From: Yersinia massiliensis
Lineage (GTDB): Bacteria > Pseudomonadota > Gammaproteobacteria > Enterobacterales > Enterobacteriaceae
NCBI RefSeq assembly: GCF_003048255.1
Contig: NZ_CP028487.1
Span: 2,604,001-2,668,000 of the forward strand
Direction of reading: 5' to 3'
DNA length: 64,000 bases
The translations under genes and the position numbers were made by a program. Positions 33,681-46,906 of this stretch are shown here, piece by piece. Under the pieces are notes generated by a model. That model worked only from the letters and a program-made list of their open reading frames with translations. It was not told the origin of the DNA and made no database searches. Each line of letters begins with the position of its first letter. Position 1 is the stretch's first letter.

Positions 33681-33713
33681 AAGGCTCTGACGAAAGTCAG
33701 AGCCTTTTTCTTT
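33681..33713 (+). terminator. Terminator of the second tRNA-Ser
   Basis: AGGCTCTGAC (33682-33691) pairs perfectly with GTCAGAGCCT (33696-33705) around GAAA and is followed by a T-rich tract. The loop is a stable GNRA tetraloop. Confidence 0.93.
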
Positions 33714-33739
33714 GATACGATATATTCCTACATCTCAAC

Positions 33740-34861
33740 TCATGCTGATTTGCGGCGACGTCTTTCTCGAGTAATACGATCCCCCAGCGGCGAGAATGGC
33801 ATTAATCGGCTGTAAACGACCTGATTCCTGCCCTGTTTTTTTGCCAGATAAAGGGCATCGTCAGTCATTTTCATGGCTTTTAGCATCGACATCCCGGGTA
33901 AATACAGCGAAGCACCAATGGATATCGTGGCGCTGGTTTTGCGACCATCAGGTAATTCCACGCTTAATTTCTCAACCTGTTGGCGAATTCGCTCAGCGAC
34001 CCCTTTAATATCGTCTGGATCATGGCTGTAGGTAATGATAATAAATTCCTCGCCACCAAAACGCCCCACGAAATCCTTGTCGCGAACATTTGCAGTTAAT
34101 AATCTTCCTATGGCCGCGAGCAATAAGTCCCCTCCTTCATGTCCGTAGGTGTCATTCACATGCTTGAAGTGGTCGATATCCATAATCATTAATCCACAGG
34201 CTTGCCGGCTACTATGGATCGCTGCCAACCGATAATCGGCACTTGCCCGGTTATTCAGTTGAGTCAGCTTGTCAATATTCGCCCGATTCTTCATCGTGAA
34301 ATAAGCGTCAATATGGCGCTCTTTAAAATTGAGTGCGTGATAACAAATTGCTAAGCAAAGAGCAGAAATTAGTTGATACACCACTATCGGCGTCCAGAGT
34401 AATTTATCTGGCACGATGAGGACTGCGACGACCATTCGGTAAATAGCGATCAAGACAATGGTGGTGTAAAAGACGCGATTATTTTTTTTCGTCCAGACTT
34501 TAGCGAGTAACAGCGAAATAAAAATGATAGCGATTAGGGCATTATCTAATGTCAGCCACCCAGTAAAGGCAATATTGATAACTAACGCCGTCAAACCACT
34601 CAACCAACCGCCATAGAACGTGACCAAAACAATTGGGATCATCTCAAAACTGTAAAAAAACGAACCTGAAATAATCCACTGGTCCTGATTGAGATAGAGC
34701 GAAACCAACCCCGCAACCAGACCAAAGACGACACGTTTCCACACATCCCCACGATAGGAGAAGGCACTGCTTTTACTTAAAACAAAATAACTAATCGAGA
34801 GCGTTGCATAGGTTACGCAAGTATCTCGGTACAATGTAGAAAGATATTCTAATTCACTCAT
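33740..34861 (-). CDS. Membrane diguanylate cyclase
   Basis: This 373-residue protein makes cyclic di-GMP from two GTP. The N-terminal half (about 40-180) is a multi-span membrane region of the 5TM-5TMR type, a sensor of unknown signal. The C-terminal GGDEF domain (about 190-355) has an intact GGEEF at 269-273 and an RxxD inhibitory site (RDKD, 260-263) five residues before it, so it should be active and product-inhibited. I do not assign it to HmsT or HmsD. It is monocistronic. Confidence 0.88.
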   Translation of the reverse strand: MSELEYLSTLYRDTCVTYATLSISYFVLSKSSAFSYRGDVWKRVVFGLVAGLVSLYLNQDQWIISGSFFYSFEMIPIVLVTFYGGWLSGLTALVINIAFTGWLTLDNALIAIIFISLLLAKVWTKKNNRVFYTTIVLIAIYRMVVAVLIVPDKLLWTPIVVYQLISALCLAICYHALNFKERHIDAYFTMKNRANIDKLTQLNNRASADYRLAAIHSSRQACGLMIMDIDHFKHVNDTYGHEGGDLLLAAIGRLLTANVRDKDFVGRFGGEEFIIITYSHDPDDIKGVAERIRQQVEKLSVELPDGRKTSATISIGASLYLPGMSMLKAMKMTDDALYLAKKQGRNQVVYSRLMPFSPLGDRITRERRRRKSA

Positions 34862-35418
34862 GGTGTATCGTCAGTCCTTTGAATTCTCACAGTTGTTTTT
34901 AACCAACATTGGCGTGAACGATTGCCCATCGATGTTAAATTATATTTTAAACTGATGCTTTTCATCGGAATCCCTAAACATTGAACGTGATTATTACCCT
35001 AGTTTCTAACTTAAATAGTAGCCATGGAATAGGCTTTATCGCGGAATAATTTCATTCTGGGATCTATCCATATTTTCGGAAAACCCGCCGCCACTTAGAA
35101 TTGCTGTTTCTCTGTCGAATAAGCGCCCGTTTCGATGCTAGGCTAATGTTCCATTTCCAATGCTTAGTGCAAAAAAGACTGGCTAGCACCGATAAATATC
35201 ACTTTCAATTTAGCAATAAGTGAAATTCTCACAGCCACAATGAAACTGTCTACTTATTACCCTTTTTAAAAGGGGCTGTTATCTCAATTCCGGTAGAGAT
35301 TGATATACATCTAGATCTCAGTCACCTATTTGGCGTATCGTAGTTATCTACCACTCGAGACGGACCCTTATTGGCCCGCCATTTATTTTGTCTTTTCTTT
35401 ATTTGGTTTAGACCTTAG
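34862..35418. other. Gene-free region upstream of dauA
   Basis: 557 bp without a supported gene between the divergent diguanylate cyclase and dauA. It includes a short A/T-rich palindrome CCCTTTTTAAAAGGGG near 35260-35276. The dauA ATG has no clear ribosome site. A small RNA cannot be ruled out, but nothing specific supports one. Confidence 0.4.
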
Positions 35419-37116
35419 ATGAAAACGCACGGAATTAACGGCATTAGACCGTTCAGCGCGATAATTGACGCTTGCTGGCGAGAAACCTATACACTTCAAC
35501 GACTTCTAAAAGATATAATTGCCGGTGTTACTGTCGGCATTATCGCCATCCCTTTGGCGATGGCACTGGCGATTGCCAGTGGTGTCCCGCCGCAGTACGG
35601 CTTATATACTTCTGCCATCGCAGGGATTGTTATTGCCGTTAGCGGTGGCTCCCGTTATAGCGTTTCAGGCCCAACAGCGGCCTTTGTCGTTATTCTCTAT
35701 CCGGTATCACAGCAATTCGGGTTGGCTGGCCTGTTAGTCGCAACCTTAATATCTGGTCTATTTTTACTTTGTATGGGCTTAGGCCGACTTGGCCGTTTGA
35801 TAGAATATATCCCGTTATCAGTCACCTTAGGGTTTACTTCAGGGATCGGTATTACTATTGCCACTATGCAGGTGAAAGATTTCTTTGGTTTACACCTGAG
35901 CGAAGTGCCAGAAAATTATGTCGGTAAAGTCGGCGCATTGGCGCAAGCCCTACCCACCATCAATTTCAGCGATACGTTAATTGCCACCGTCACACTAATG
36001 GTCTTGATTCTTTGGCCGCGACTAAAATTAAAGTTACCGGGTCACTTACCAGCATTGGTTGCGGGGACTGCGGTCATGGGCGTGCTATCGCTATTTGACC
36101 ATCAGGTCGCCACTATCGGTTCACGTTTTGGTTATTTGCTGGCCGATGGAACCCAAGGGCATGGCATTCCACCGATCCTGCCGCAGTTTGTTTTACCTTG
36201 GCACCTACCGGCCGCGAATGGTCAAGACTTTGCCTTAAACTGGACAACCCTTTCTGCGTTGCTGCCGGCCGCCTTTTCGATGGCGATGCTAGGGGCGATT
36301 GAATCACTTCTCTGCGCAGTTGTGCTTGACGGTATGACGGGACAAAAACATCATTCAAACAGTGAATTAGTGGGTCAAGGTTTAGGGAATATGGTCGCGC
36401 CATTCTTCGGTGGGATCACGGCGACAGCGGCAATTGCCCGCTCTGCTGCAAACGTCCGTGCTGGTGCTACCTCACCCATATCTGCCATCGTTCATGCCCT
36501 ACTGGTGCTGCTGGCCTTGTTAGTGCTGGCTCCTATGCTGTCTTATCTGCCTTTAGCCGCCATGGCCTCGCTACTGTTGATTGTGGCTTGGAACATGAGT
36601 GAGGCACACAAAGTTGTCGATTTGCTGCGCCGTGGGCCTAAAGACGACATTATTGTGATGTTGCTGTGTATGAGTTTAACGGTGTTGTTCGACATGGTGA
36701 TTGCCATTACGGTGGGAATTGTCTTGGCCTCACTGCTATTTATGCGGCGCATTGCACGTATGACGCGGCTTAGTGAAATACCCGCAGCGGTCAATGCGCA
36801 AACGCTAATATTGCGCGTTAACGGGCCACTGTTCTTCGCGGCTGCTGAACGAATATTTAGCGAGTTACTGGGCCGCAGTGAGCAATATCAAACGATCATT
36901 CTGCAATGGGATGCCGTGCCCGTTCTGGATGCCGGTGGCTTGAATGCGTTTCTGCGTTTCACTGAGGCGCTGAAGGAAGATCAGCAACTCATTATTACCG
37001 ATATTCCTTTCCAACCACTGAAGACGCTGGCAAGAGCCAGAGTTAAGCCTATTGATGGTAAGCTAAGTTTCTACACTAGCCTGCCGGAAGCCTTGGAGGC
37101 GCTGTATTCAAAATAG
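35419..37116 (+). CDS. dauA: C4-dicarboxylate transporter DauA, SulP family
   Basis: This 565-residue inner-membrane transporter has a SulP core of 12-14 segments (about 35-430) with the signature [19 protein letters not shown] and a C-terminal cytosolic STAS domain (about 440-560, [18 protein letters not shown]). The E. coli homologue (formerly YchM) takes up succinate at acid pH. It is convergent with kdsA and ends at a bidirectional hairpin. Confidence 0.93.
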   Translation: MKTHGINGIRPFSAIIDACWRETYTLQRLLKDIIAGVTVGIIAIPLAMALAIASGVPPQYGLYTSAIAGIVIAVSGGSRYSVSGPTAAFVVILYPVSQQFGLAGLLVATLISGLFLLCMGLGRLGRLIEYIPLSVTLGFTSGIGITIATMQVKDFFGLHLSEVPENYVGKVGALAQALPTINFSDTLIATVTLMVLILWPRLKLKLPGHLPALVAGTAVMGVLSLFDHQVATIGSRFGYLLADGTQGHGIPPILPQFVLPWHLPAANGQDFALNWTTLSALLPAAFSMAMLGAIESLLCAVVLDGMTGQKHHSNSELVGQGLGNMVAPFFGGITATAAIARSAANVRAGATSPISAIVHALLVLLALLVLAPMLSYLPLAAMASLLLIVAWNMSEAHKVVDLLRRGPKDDIIVMLLCMSLTVLFDMVIAITVGIVLASLLFMRRIARMTRLSEIPAAVNAQTLILRVNGPLFFAAAERIFSELLGRSEQYQTIILQWDAVPVLDAGGLNAFLRFTEALKEDQQLIITDIPFQPLKTLARARVKPIDGKLSFYTSLPEALEALYSK

Positions 37117-37170
37117 CGGCGTTGTTTTAGAATGTCGACGTTGTATTTAAAACACAGATTTCAGCGATTT

Positions 37171-37199
37171 AAAAAAGGCAGCCCAGAAGGCTGCCTTTT
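37171..37199. terminator. Terminator between dauA and kdsA
   Basis: GGCAGCC (37177-37183) pairs with GGCTGCC (37189-37195), with six A residues before and four T residues after. It can stop transcription in both directions between these convergent genes. Confidence 0.85.
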
Positions 37200-37279
37200 A
37201 CTTTTCATGCTCAAGTTACTTTTCATGCTCAGGATAAGCGCAATAGCTAATGCCACTGGCAATACCGCATGAAACTGAG

Positions 37280-38164
<885 letters not shown>

Positions 38165-38251
38165 TTAGTTACAGCAAATTATGTCTACAGGCATTGGCAA
38201 TACAGATAATTGTTATCTTGTTGTTGCGACACAACCTTGATAGTAAAACGA

Positions 38252-39061
38252 TCAATGCAATGTCACCCGCTGCTGCTCAATGGAGTGGATCTGCATTTTT
38301 ATCATTTCAGCGATCGGGTCTTCAGGACACTGTTCGACAAAATAGCTTAAATCAGAAATAGCGATGTGATTGCAATCCAACTGAGCATATATCAGGCCGC
38401 GGTCACGGATCTCATAGGGGTCATCGGGATCAAACGCCAATACCGCCTCACTCGCACGCAATGCCAGCTCCATCTGTTTCTCTTCCATTAATGCAGCTTT
38501 CAGCGTATCGAGCATTTTACGAACAATAATGGTGTTTTCCGCTTCCTCTAAGTCTTCGTCTTCGAGCTCAGCGCTCAACCCTAAATTACCCTTGATCCAC
38601 ACTTCAAGCATGTGCTCGTTCAGTGTTTCACCATTTAACGGGTTAATCAGCCACATCTCTTCATCGAGCCAATCGGCACGAAGAATCAATTGAGTGGGGA
38701 AGATGACGGGCATTAAAGGTAAATCCAATTGATGGGCAATATAGAGGAAAATGACGCCTAACGACACAGGTGTCCCTTGCCGCTTAAGCAGAACTTTATC
38801 CAGCCAAATAGCATCAGAGAGGCGATAAACACCACTTGCACCGCCAAATTTCCATTGGCGGTAAAACAGATCAATAAGCACTTCTAATTGCTGATCTTGA
38901 TTGAGATCGGCAGGCATAGCAGCCCGCGCATCATCGACCAGCTGTTGCAGTTGATTACGCACATCAGCTAGTGGAAAATCTTGTCGAATCTCCTGGGTCA
39001 CCAGTAACACCCCATCACACAGGGACGCATTGTTAAATTCGAAATCAGCAATACTACTCAT
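38252..39061 (-). CDS. sirB1: SirB1, transglutaminase-like/TPR protein
   Basis: This 269-residue protein has a transglutaminase-like domain in its N-terminal half (LDKVLLKRQGTPVSLGVIFLYIA) and TPR-like helices at the C-terminus (LRASEAVLAFDPDDPYEIRDRGLIYAQL). The molecular role is unknown; the name came from Salmonella invasion regulation. Its start overlaps the sirB2 stop by 4 bp. Confidence 0.92.
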   Translation of the reverse strand: MSSIADFEFNNASLCDGVLLVTQEIRQDFPLADVRNQLQQLVDDARAAMPADLNQDQQLEVLIDLFYRQWKFGGASGVYRLSDAIWLDKVLLKRQGTPVSLGVIFLYIAHQLDLPLMPVIFPTQLILRADWLDEEMWLINPLNGETLNEHMLEVWIKGNLGLSAELEDEDLEEAENTIIVRKMLDTLKAALMEEKQMELALRASEAVLAFDPDDPYEIRDRGLIYAQLDCNHIAISDLSYFVEQCPEDPIAEMIKMQIHSIEQQRVTLH

Positions 39062-39459
39062 AAATATCCCATCAGCAGTGGTAACTTAGTTGTTGCCAGT
39101 TTGATAATTAAATACAGGCAACCCAATGCGAGTATAAATGCAAGCCAGCGACGAGTCTGACTGCGGGTTCGCTTACCTAATGCGACATAGCCAAGCAGGA
39201 TATAGATAATAACGCCAAACAGCTTTTCAGTCAGCCATGTTCCTTGCGGACTGAAAGGATAAAATCCGGTAATAAAGATTAAAACGATACCACTAACAAA
39301 CAACAGCGTATCGTTGATATGCGGCGTTATCTTTACCCAGCGTTTGTCCAGCATCGCTGAGCCTCGACATTTCCAGAAGAAACGTAATACAAACAGCATA
39401 ATACTGATAACCACGGTCAGTAAATGCAAATACTTCATGGCGATATAGTCAACCCACAT
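39058..39459 (-). CDS. sirB2: SirB2 family membrane protein
   Basis: This 133-residue protein has four hydrophobic segments and the SirB family block MKYLHLLTVVISIMLFVLR at the start. The function is unknown. It is translationally coupled to sirB1 by an overlapping start and lies downstream of prmC. Confidence 0.92.
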   Translation of the reverse strand: MWVDYIAMKYLHLLTVVISIMLFVLRFFWKCRGSAMLDKRWVKITPHINDTLLFVSGIVLIFITGFYPFSPQGTWLTEKLFGVIIYILLGYVALGKRTRSQTRRWLAFILALGCLYLIIKLATTKLPLLMGYL

Positions 39460-39535
39460 GGCGCTTGCTTCCTTATTATATTTTTCTTCGTTTGCATGGC
39501 TGCATGAATTTCATGTACACCGCGAACATGCACGA

Positions 39536-40366
39536 TTAAACAGCCCATTGCCCCAAAGTCACACGCTCATTATTACCATAATCTTTATGGGTAATTACAG
39601 CACTAAAACCCGAATTTTTAAGGTGTTTTTGTACGGCCTGCGCCTGCTGCCATCCGTGTTCCAACATCAACCACCCGCCCGTTTCCAGATAAGCAGGTGC
39701 CTGACGGATGATTTCGGCCAAATCAGCCATCCCTTCATCTGAGGCCACCAGCGCACTTTGCGGCTCATAGCGGACATCGCCTTCATTAAGGTGAGGGTCA
39801 TTGGCATCGATGTAAGGAGGGTTACTGGCAATCAGTGTGAATTTACCGCTCACCGATTGAAACCAACTGCCTTGTTGAAAATGAACGTTCAACAGCGCGA
39901 GTTTCTCGGCATTATGCCGTGCCAAGGCCACAGCATCATTTTTGATATCAACGCCCATCACTGTGCAGTCGGGCCGTTCACTAGCCAGTGCCAACGCAAT
40001 TGCCCCTGTCCCTGTGCCTAAATCCAAAATACGACAAGGGGTGGATGGCAGATGTGCAAGCGCCTGCTCAACGAGGCATTCTGTATCAGGGCGTGGAATC
40101 AATGTAGCGGAAGAGACACTCAGTGGCAGCGACCAAAACTCTCGCTCGCCAACCAGATAAGCAATAGGTTCGCCCTGCTCACGGCGCTCGAGCAGTGGTG
40201 CTAACGCTGCTAGCTCTTCGGGGGTCAATACCGTTTCCCCGAAAGCCAGTAGAAAGGTGCGCGCCCGCCCTGTGACGTAGCTCAACAAGATTTCCGCATC
40301 ACGCTTCGGGCTATCGCTTTGGTTAAAACGGGCTGCCGCAAGCGACAGCCACTGCTGGTAATCCAT
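39536..40366 (-). CDS. prmC: Release factor glutamine methyltransferase PrmC
   Basis: PrmC (HemK) methylates the GGQ glutamine of release factors 1 and 2. The 276-residue protein has the SAM motif ILDLGTGTGAIALALA and the substrate-side NPPY (in SNPPYIDANDPHL). Its ATG overlaps the prfA stop by one base, so it is coupled to its own substrate gene. Confidence 0.96.
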   Translation of the reverse strand: MDYQQWLSLAAARFNQSDSPKRDAEILLSYVTGRARTFLLAFGETVLTPEELAALAPLLERREQGEPIAYLVGEREFWSLPLSVSSATLIPRPDTECLVEQALAHLPSTPCRILDLGTGTGAIALALASERPDCTVMGVDIKNDAVALARHNAEKLALLNVHFQQGSWFQSVSGKFTLIASNPPYIDANDPHLNEGDVRYEPQSALVASDEGMADLAEIIRQAPAYLETGGWLMLEHGWQQAQAVQKHLKNSGFSAVITHKDYGNNERVTLGQWAV

Positions 40367-41448
40367 TAATCTTGCTCAGATAATGCGGAGAGTTGATCTG
40401 CTTGGTATTCCTGCACAATCGGCTGGATCAGCATGTCTAGTTTACCTTCCATTACTTCATCCAAACGGTACAACGTCAGATTGATACGATGATCAGTCAC
40501 GCGCCCTTGTGGGAAGTTATAGGTGCGATTGCGATCAGAACGGTCGCCGGTACCGAGCAAGTTGCGCCGCTCTGAGGCTTCAGCCAGTTGGCGTTTTTGC
40601 ATTTCGGCAGCACGGATACGCGCGCCCAATACCGACATCGCTTTTGCTTTGTTTTTATGTTGTGAACGCTCGTCCTGACATTCCACCACAATCCCCGTTG
40701 GAATGTGGGTAATACGGATAGCGGAATCGGTGGTGTTTACGTGCTGACCACCGGCACCAGAGGAGCGGAAAGTATCAATACGCAAGTCACCAGCGTTGAT
40801 TTCAGGCATTTCGGCTTCAGGCACCGCAGGCATCACCGCCACAGTACATGCGGAAGTATGAATACGCCCCTGTGATTCGGTTTCCGGCACACGTTGAACA
40901 CGGTGCCCACCGGACTCAAATTTTAGCTGCCCAAAAACACCGTCACCGGAGATTTTAGCGATCACTTCTTTATAACCACCATGCTCGCCGTCACTGGCAC
41001 TCATGATTTCCACTTTCCAGCGGCGAGATTCAGCATAACGGCTGTACATACGGAACATATCACCGGCAAAAATAGCCGCCTCATCACCACCGGTCCCAGC
41101 ACGGATTTCCAAGAAGCAATCACGCTCATCGTCAGGGTCTTTTGGCAGCAGCAACAGTTGCAACTGTTGTTCCAGCTCTTCACTGCGCGTTTTGGCTTCT
41201 TTCAGCTCTTCCTGTGCCATTTCCCGCATTTCAGGATCTTCCAGCATCATTTCTGCCGCTTCGAGATCATCTTGCACGCTGCGCCACTCTTTAAAACAAC
41301 GAGTGACGTCGGTTAATTGCGCATATTCACGAGATAACGCGCGGAAACGGTCTTGGTCGGCAATAACGCTGGCATCGCCAAGGTGCGCTAGGACTTCTTC
41401 ATGGCGCTCTTGTAACGCTTCCAGTTTGGCAACAATAGAAGACTTCAT
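40366..41448 (-). CDS. prfA: Peptide chain release factor 1
   Basis: This 360-residue factor reads UAA and UAG stop codons and triggers peptide release. The GGQ loop is present ([16 protein letters not shown], near residue 234), as is the tripeptide codon-reading motif PAV/PxT region ([12 protein letters not shown]). It lies 31 bp after hemA and overlaps prmC. Confidence 0.97.
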   Translation of the reverse strand: MKSSIVAKLEALQERHEEVLAHLGDASVIADQDRFRALSREYAQLTDVTRCFKEWRSVQDDLEAAEMMLEDPEMREMAQEELKEAKTRSEELEQQLQLLLLPKDPDDERDCFLEIRAGTGGDEAAIFAGDMFRMYSRYAESRRWKVEIMSASDGEHGGYKEVIAKISGDGVFGQLKFESGGHRVQRVPETESQGRIHTSACTVAVMPAVPEAEMPEINAGDLRIDTFRSSGAGGQHVNTTDSAIRITHIPTGIVVECQDERSQHKNKAKAMSVLGARIRAAEMQKRQLAEASERRNLLGTGDRSDRNRTYNFPQGRVTDHRINLTLYRLDEVMEGKLDMLIQPIVQEYQADQLSALSEQD

Positions 41449-41479
41449 CCGTGGTTTTAAACCCTGTAATTAGAGGAAA

Positions 41480-42742
41480 CTAATGCTGATCCAGCCCAAG
41501 GCTGTCGCGTAATAATTGCAACCGCTCCATATCGCCATCGCTAGCGGCTTGTTGGAGGGATTTGGTGGGTGCATGAATCAAGCGGTTGGTGAGCTTATAG
41601 GCTAATTCATTCACCACCTGCTCGACATCCGCCCCCTGCTCAATGGCGGCTAATGCTTTCGCGGTCATCTCGCTACGCATCTGTTCGGCCTGAGAACGGT
41701 AATCACGAATCGTTTCTACCGCCCCCTGCGCACGCAGCCAGGTCATAAAATTCATACTTTCCTGTTGGACAATCGATTCGGCCTGAACAGCAGCAGCCTG
41801 ACGTTGTGCCATGTTGTGCTGAATGATCGTTTGTAAATCATCAACACTGTACAAATAGGCGTTGGACAATTTACCGACTTCAGGCTCAATGTCGCGAGGC
41901 ACGGCAATATCCACAAACAGCATTGGCTGATTGCGGCGGCTTTTCAGCGCCCGCTCGACCATCCCTTTACCAATAATCGGCAACGGGCTGGCGGTTGAAC
42001 TAATGATGATGTCAGCATCGGCCAAACGCGCGTCGATTTCTGGCAAAGTAATGACTTCCGCCCCGACTTCGGTCGCCAGCGATTGCGCCCGCTCGCGAGT
42101 ACGGTTAGCGATAATCATATGTTTGACTTGATGCTCACGTAAATGCCGTGCCACCAGCTCAATAGTTTCACCCGCACCGACGAGCAACACATTGAGCTCA
42201 GACAGTGATTCAAATATCTGCCGCGCCAGTGTACAAGCCGCAAACGCGACCGAAACGGCACTCGCCCCAATTTCTGTTTCGGTGCGGACTCGTTTAGCGA
42301 CCGAAAAGGATTTCTGGAACAACCGTTCTAATTCACCAGACAGTGATTGACCACGCTGAGACTCAGCGAAAGCTTTTTTCACCTGCCCCAAAATTTGCGG
42401 CTCACCGAGGACCAGAGAGTCCAAACCACTCGCGACGCGCATCAAGTGACTGACTGCGTCATTGCCATGATGCCAGTACAGACTTTTTCTGACTTCTTCC
42501 TGACTGAGCTGATGGTAGTTACACAACCAAGCGATGAGTTGTTCGTGCAGATTCTCTTGCTGTTCGACGCTGAGATATAACTCAGTTCTGTTACAAGTAG
42601 ACAATACAACACCGCCCTGCACCAACGGCTGTTGGAGCAAGCTAGCAAGTGCCTGATCGATCGATTCCGGTGAAAAAGTCACTCGTTCACGTAACGATAC
42701 AGGCGCAGTTTTGTGGTTAATGCCTAATGCAAGCAGAGTCAT
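41480..42742 (-). CDS. hemA: Glutamyl-tRNA reductase
   Basis: HemA reduces glutamyl-tRNA to glutamate-1-semialdehyde, the first committed step of haem synthesis. The 420-residue protein has the catalytic cysteine in [10 protein letters not shown] (near residue 50), the NADPH-binding [17 protein letters not shown] and the C-terminal dimerisation helix. The ATG at 42742 gives [15 protein letters not shown], the family start and the site of haem-dependent degradation signals. It is divergent from lolB. Confidence 0.97.
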   Translation of the reverse strand: MTLLALGINHKTAPVSLRERVTFSPESIDQALASLLQQPLVQGGVVLSTCNRTELYLSVEQQENLHEQLIAWLCNYHQLSQEEVRKSLYWHHGNDAVSHLMRVASGLDSLVLGEPQILGQVKKAFAESQRGQSLSGELERLFQKSFSVAKRVRTETEIGASAVSVAFAACTLARQIFESLSELNVLLVGAGETIELVARHLREHQVKHMIIANRTRERAQSLATEVGAEVITLPEIDARLADADIIISSTASPLPIIGKGMVERALKSRRNQPMLFVDIAVPRDIEPEVGKLSNAYLYSVDDLQTIIQHNMAQRQAAAVQAESIVQQESMNFMTWLRAQGAVETIRDYRSQAEQMRSEMTAKALAAIEQGADVEQVVNELAYKLTNRLIHAPTKSLQQAASDGDMERLQLLRDSLGLDQH

Positions 42743-43069
42743 GGGAACGGCTTCGAGTAATACTGGTGTTAGTAAGGATTCTCTTCTGAACCGCATTCTA
42801 CTTGATGCGCGAGTTCAATAAAAGTCACAGTGTAATATCCTAGGTATTATCATAAATTATGATCAGAAATTGGTTATCTGCTGTACAACAAAGTTACTTA
42901 CTCTCATGACAAAACAGGGCAAAATATTGACGCGCCAGCTTCAGCCCGTTAGCGTGAGCAGCAATAATGCCCATTATTGCTACGCATCAATGGGATTTGC
43001 TTTATCATAAAGCTGCTTTATAACAATGTGCCATCAGTGCAACCCCTGCGACCGATAGGATTTATACCC
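42743..43069. other. hemA-lolB divergent intergenic region
   Basis: 327 bp carrying the divergent promoters of the hemA operon and of lolB-ispE. I see no gene or recognised operator. Confidence 0.4.
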
Positions 43070-43693
43070 ATGCCTCAGCGCAAAATCAGTTTTTATCGCC
43101 TGCTTCCTTTAGCGACTTTGCTGCTGGCAGCTTGTAGCACCACGCCGCCGCGCGGCCCTGCAACTAGCCCTACATCGCCACAATGGCGTCAACATGAACA
43201 ACAGCTACAACAATTAAGCCAATTCCAGACTCGCGGTGCTTTTGCCTATATTTCTGAAAAGCAGAAAGTTTATGCCCGCTTCTTCTGGCAACAAACCGCG
43301 CCAGAGCGTTATCGCCTGCTGCTAACCAACCCGTTAGGCAGTACCGAGCTTGAATTACTTGTTCAACCGGGTGTCACTCAGTTGACTGACAATCAAGGTA
43401 AACGCTACGTCAGTGATAACCCGCAAGAAATGATTCAGAAACTGACCGGCATGGCTATCCCATTAGACAGCTTGCGTCAATGGATTCTGGGCTTACCCGG
43501 AGATACGACTGATTTCACTTTGGACGATAAGTACCGCCTAAAACAGCTAACTTACACGCAAGCAGGTGTTACCTGGAAAGTGGATTATCAAGAATACAAT
43601 ACTCAAGTCACGCCAGCATTACCTAGCCGAATGGAATTGAGCCAAGGCGAGCAACGAATCAAACTTAAAATGGATAACTGGACGGTCAAATAA
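43070..43693 (+). CDS. lolB: Outer-membrane lipoprotein insertase LolB
   Basis: LolB receives lipoproteins from LolA and inserts them into the outer membrane. The 207-residue protein has a lipobox LLAAC (cysteine at residue 23) followed by Ser, and the block [22 protein letters not shown]. The ATG at 43070 has an AGGA ribosome site; the frame is open upstream to 42977 without one. One base separates its stop from ispE. Confidence 0.95.
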   Translation: MPQRKISFYRLLPLATLLLAACSTTPPRGPATSPTSPQWRQHEQQLQQLSQFQTRGAFAYISEKQKVYARFFWQQTAPERYRLLLTNPLGSTELELLVQPGVTQLTDNQGKRYVSDNPQEMIQKLTGMAIPLDSLRQWILGLPGDTTDFTLDDKYRLKQLTYTQAGVTWKVDYQEYNTQVTPALPSRMELSQGEQRIKLKMDNWTVK

Positions 43694-43694
43694 T

Positions 43695-44576
43695 ATGGCT
43701 ACCCTCAATCAACATGTGTGGCCGTCACCGGCAAAACTGAATTTGTTTCTGTATATCACTGGGCGGCGTGCGGATGGGTACCATCAATTGCAGACGCTGT
43801 TCCAGTTTCTCGATTACGGTGATGAACTGACCATTGTGCCGCGTCACGATGACCAGATTCACTTATTAACACCGGTAGCGGGTGTGGCAAACGAAGATAA
43901 TCTGATCATTCGAGCCGCACGATTGCTACAAAAGCAGCCCTGTGCGGTAAATACACCACGGGGTGCAGATATCAGTATTAACAAGATTTTGCCGATGGGG
44001 GGGGGATTGGGAGGCGGTTCATCTAATGCCGCCACGGTGCTAGTCGCCCTCAATTCGCTCTGGCAATGTGGTCTATCTGATGAAGAATTAGCCGCCCTTG
44101 GATTAGTTTTGGGGGCCGATGTACCGGTATTCGTTCGCGGACATGCGGCTTTTGCCGAAGGCATTGGGGAGAAATTGCAACCAGCGACACCTGAAGAGAA
44201 GTGGTATTTGGTCGTTCACCCCGGAGTCAGCATCCCAACACCGATTATTTTTTCTGATCCTGAATTAAAAAGAAACACGCCCATTCGCCCGCTGGCGGCG
44301 CTTTTAAGCGCTCCTTACGCAAATGATTGCGAACCGATCGCAAGAAAACGTTTTCGCGAGGTTGAACAGGCTCTTTCATGGCTGTTAGAATACGCTCCGT
44401 CACGTCTGACCGGAACAGGTGCTTGTGTGTTTGCTGAATTCGACACTGAGTCATCCGCCCGGCAGGTGTTAAGTATTACCCCTGAGTGGTTGCACGGTTT
44501 TGTTGCTCGTGGTGTGAACGTTTCACCACTGCACCGTGCCCGCACGGGGAAGTTTGAAAGCAGTGAGCACAGATAA
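43695..44576 (+). CDS. ispE: 4-diphosphocytidyl-2-C-methylerythritol kinase
   Basis: IspE is a GHMP kinase of the non-mevalonate isoprenoid pathway. The 293-residue protein has [22 protein letters not shown], the ATP-binding glycine loop [16 protein letters not shown] and TGTGACVF near the C-terminus. It is directly coupled to lolB and upstream of prs, the E. coli order. Confidence 0.96.
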   Translation: MATLNQHVWPSPAKLNLFLYITGRRADGYHQLQTLFQFLDYGDELTIVPRHDDQIHLLTPVAGVANEDNLIIRAARLLQKQPCAVNTPRGADISINKILPMGGGLGGGSSNAATVLVALNSLWQCGLSDEELAALGLVLGADVPVFVRGHAAFAEGIGEKLQPATPEEKWYLVVHPGVSIPTPIIFSDPELKRNTPIRPLAALLSAPYANDCEPIARKRFREVEQALSWLLEYAPSRLTGTGACVFAEFDTESSARQVLSITPEWLHGFVARGVNVSPLHRARTGKFESSEHR

Positions 44577-44831
44577 CGATTTACAACGTTACGTAAGGTC
44601 GAAGTAATGGCCCCACTGACCTTGGGTTCTGAAAATACCTGTCTCACTTGATTGAAAGCCGGTACATAATGCTGTTTATACCGACTACCGTTCAAAAAGC
44701 AGAAAGGCGGCACGCGAGAGCAGTCATCACCCCTGCAATTTGAAAATGACGGTTAGAGTTAAACTGTGTTTTGGCTTTAAATACCCGTATGTATATTGCT
44801 ATCAGTATGAATAATCGCCCCTGATTACTGA

Positions 44832-45821
<990 letters not shown>

Positions 45822-46202
45822 TCAGTATCAGGCTATGACTATTCCTGCGGCGAATTTTAGCCGCAGTTAGCCATTAAGTTTTTGCGTGATGGGCCACTCT
45901 GTGGGCGTTGCGTAGGATATTTGTGGCCTGTAGATATGATGCAATAAGTGAACTGAAGCAGATAAAGAAAAACCCGTTGAAGCAGTTGCGACAACGGGTT
46001 TTCTACTCTTGGTCAATATTACCTAAATCAATGGATTTTTGAGCCGTCATTTCCCCCTCCTGTACATCAGCTCAATTTAACAACTGAGAAGACAGGTTTT
46101 ATTTTGGCGACAACATCTATTGGCTACCTTTCCTCACTTCACAATGAATAGCCGTTAGAAACTAATAACTGTTATAGGTGAATCACTTAACGTCACTACT
46201 CG
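45822..46202. other. prs-ychH intergenic region
   Basis: 381 bp between convergent genes. Apart from the prs terminator at 45968-46002 I see nothing in it. Confidence 0.4.
45968..46002 (+). terminator. Terminator downstream of prs
   Basis: AACCCGTTG (45971-45979) pairs perfectly with CAACGGGTT (45992-46000) around a 12-nt loop, with A residues before and a short T stretch after. Confidence 0.8.
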
Positions 46203-46475
46203 TTATGAATGACGCTGATTACGAGTACAACGTTTATCAAAGTGTTTGACCCACCAATAGCGGTCTGCGACTTCTTCTCGTCCACCGATACGAGCACCAA
46301 CTAACCACAACAATGCTCCAACAAAAATACTCATTACCGCTCCATGGGCGAAAAATTGCGGTAAACCGAGTTGCGTGACTTCAGTCAGAATTGAGTAACC
46401 GACACCTACTACCATGGTCAGCAAACCTAACCCCATCAGCGCATTACCCAGTCTTGCAGCAGTTTTACGTTTCAT
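46203..46475 (-). CDS. ychH: YchH stress-induced membrane protein
   Basis: This 90-residue inner-membrane protein has two hydrophobic segments and the family blocks LGNALMGLGLLTMVVGVGYS and DRYWWVKHFDKRC. In E. coli YchH is linked to stress and biofilm formation. The ATG at 46475 (MKRKTAARLGN) fits the family; the open upstream extension to 46511 does not. It is convergent with prs. Confidence 0.92.
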   Translation of the reverse strand: MKRKTAARLGNALMGLGLLTMVVGVGYSILTEVTQLGLPQFFAHGAVMSIFVGALLWLVGARIGGREEVADRYWWVKHFDKRCTRNQRHS

Positions 46476-46906
46476 ATGCCACCTCCACTTCGGTTTCCAA
46501 TAAATAATCACCCAGCCGAACGATGAAACTGCTTGCTAAATGTGATTATCTGTGTCCACTTAATAACCTAGTATAGTCAGGCTAGCGAGAATGGTATTGC
46601 GCGTGTGATCACAACTGACAAATATAATCCAACAAATCTTTACACTTTCCAGACATTTAGCACCGTAATTGAATTATAAGCTGAAGCGATTATTCACTTT
46701 GTGAATCATTATTTTTAAATTACGCGCTTAATCTGTCGTCTGAATATTCCTATTCGGTCAATATAACCCCTCGCGATCGTTGTCGCCAAATAACAAACTA
46801 TCCCTATGGGTTCTCGTTTACAAAACCAAAACCTTGGTTTTGTCATTACACGCCATGACAGGTAAACTGTGGCACCTAAATTCCTTTCGTAATAGCGAAT
46901 GACGAC
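46476..46906. other. ychH-pth divergent intergenic region
   Basis: 431 bp without a gene. It contains an inverted repeat CAAAACCA / TGGTTTTG (46821-46842) 65 bp before pth and the small palindrome TGTGATCACA (46604-46613). Neither is assigned. Confidence 0.4.
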
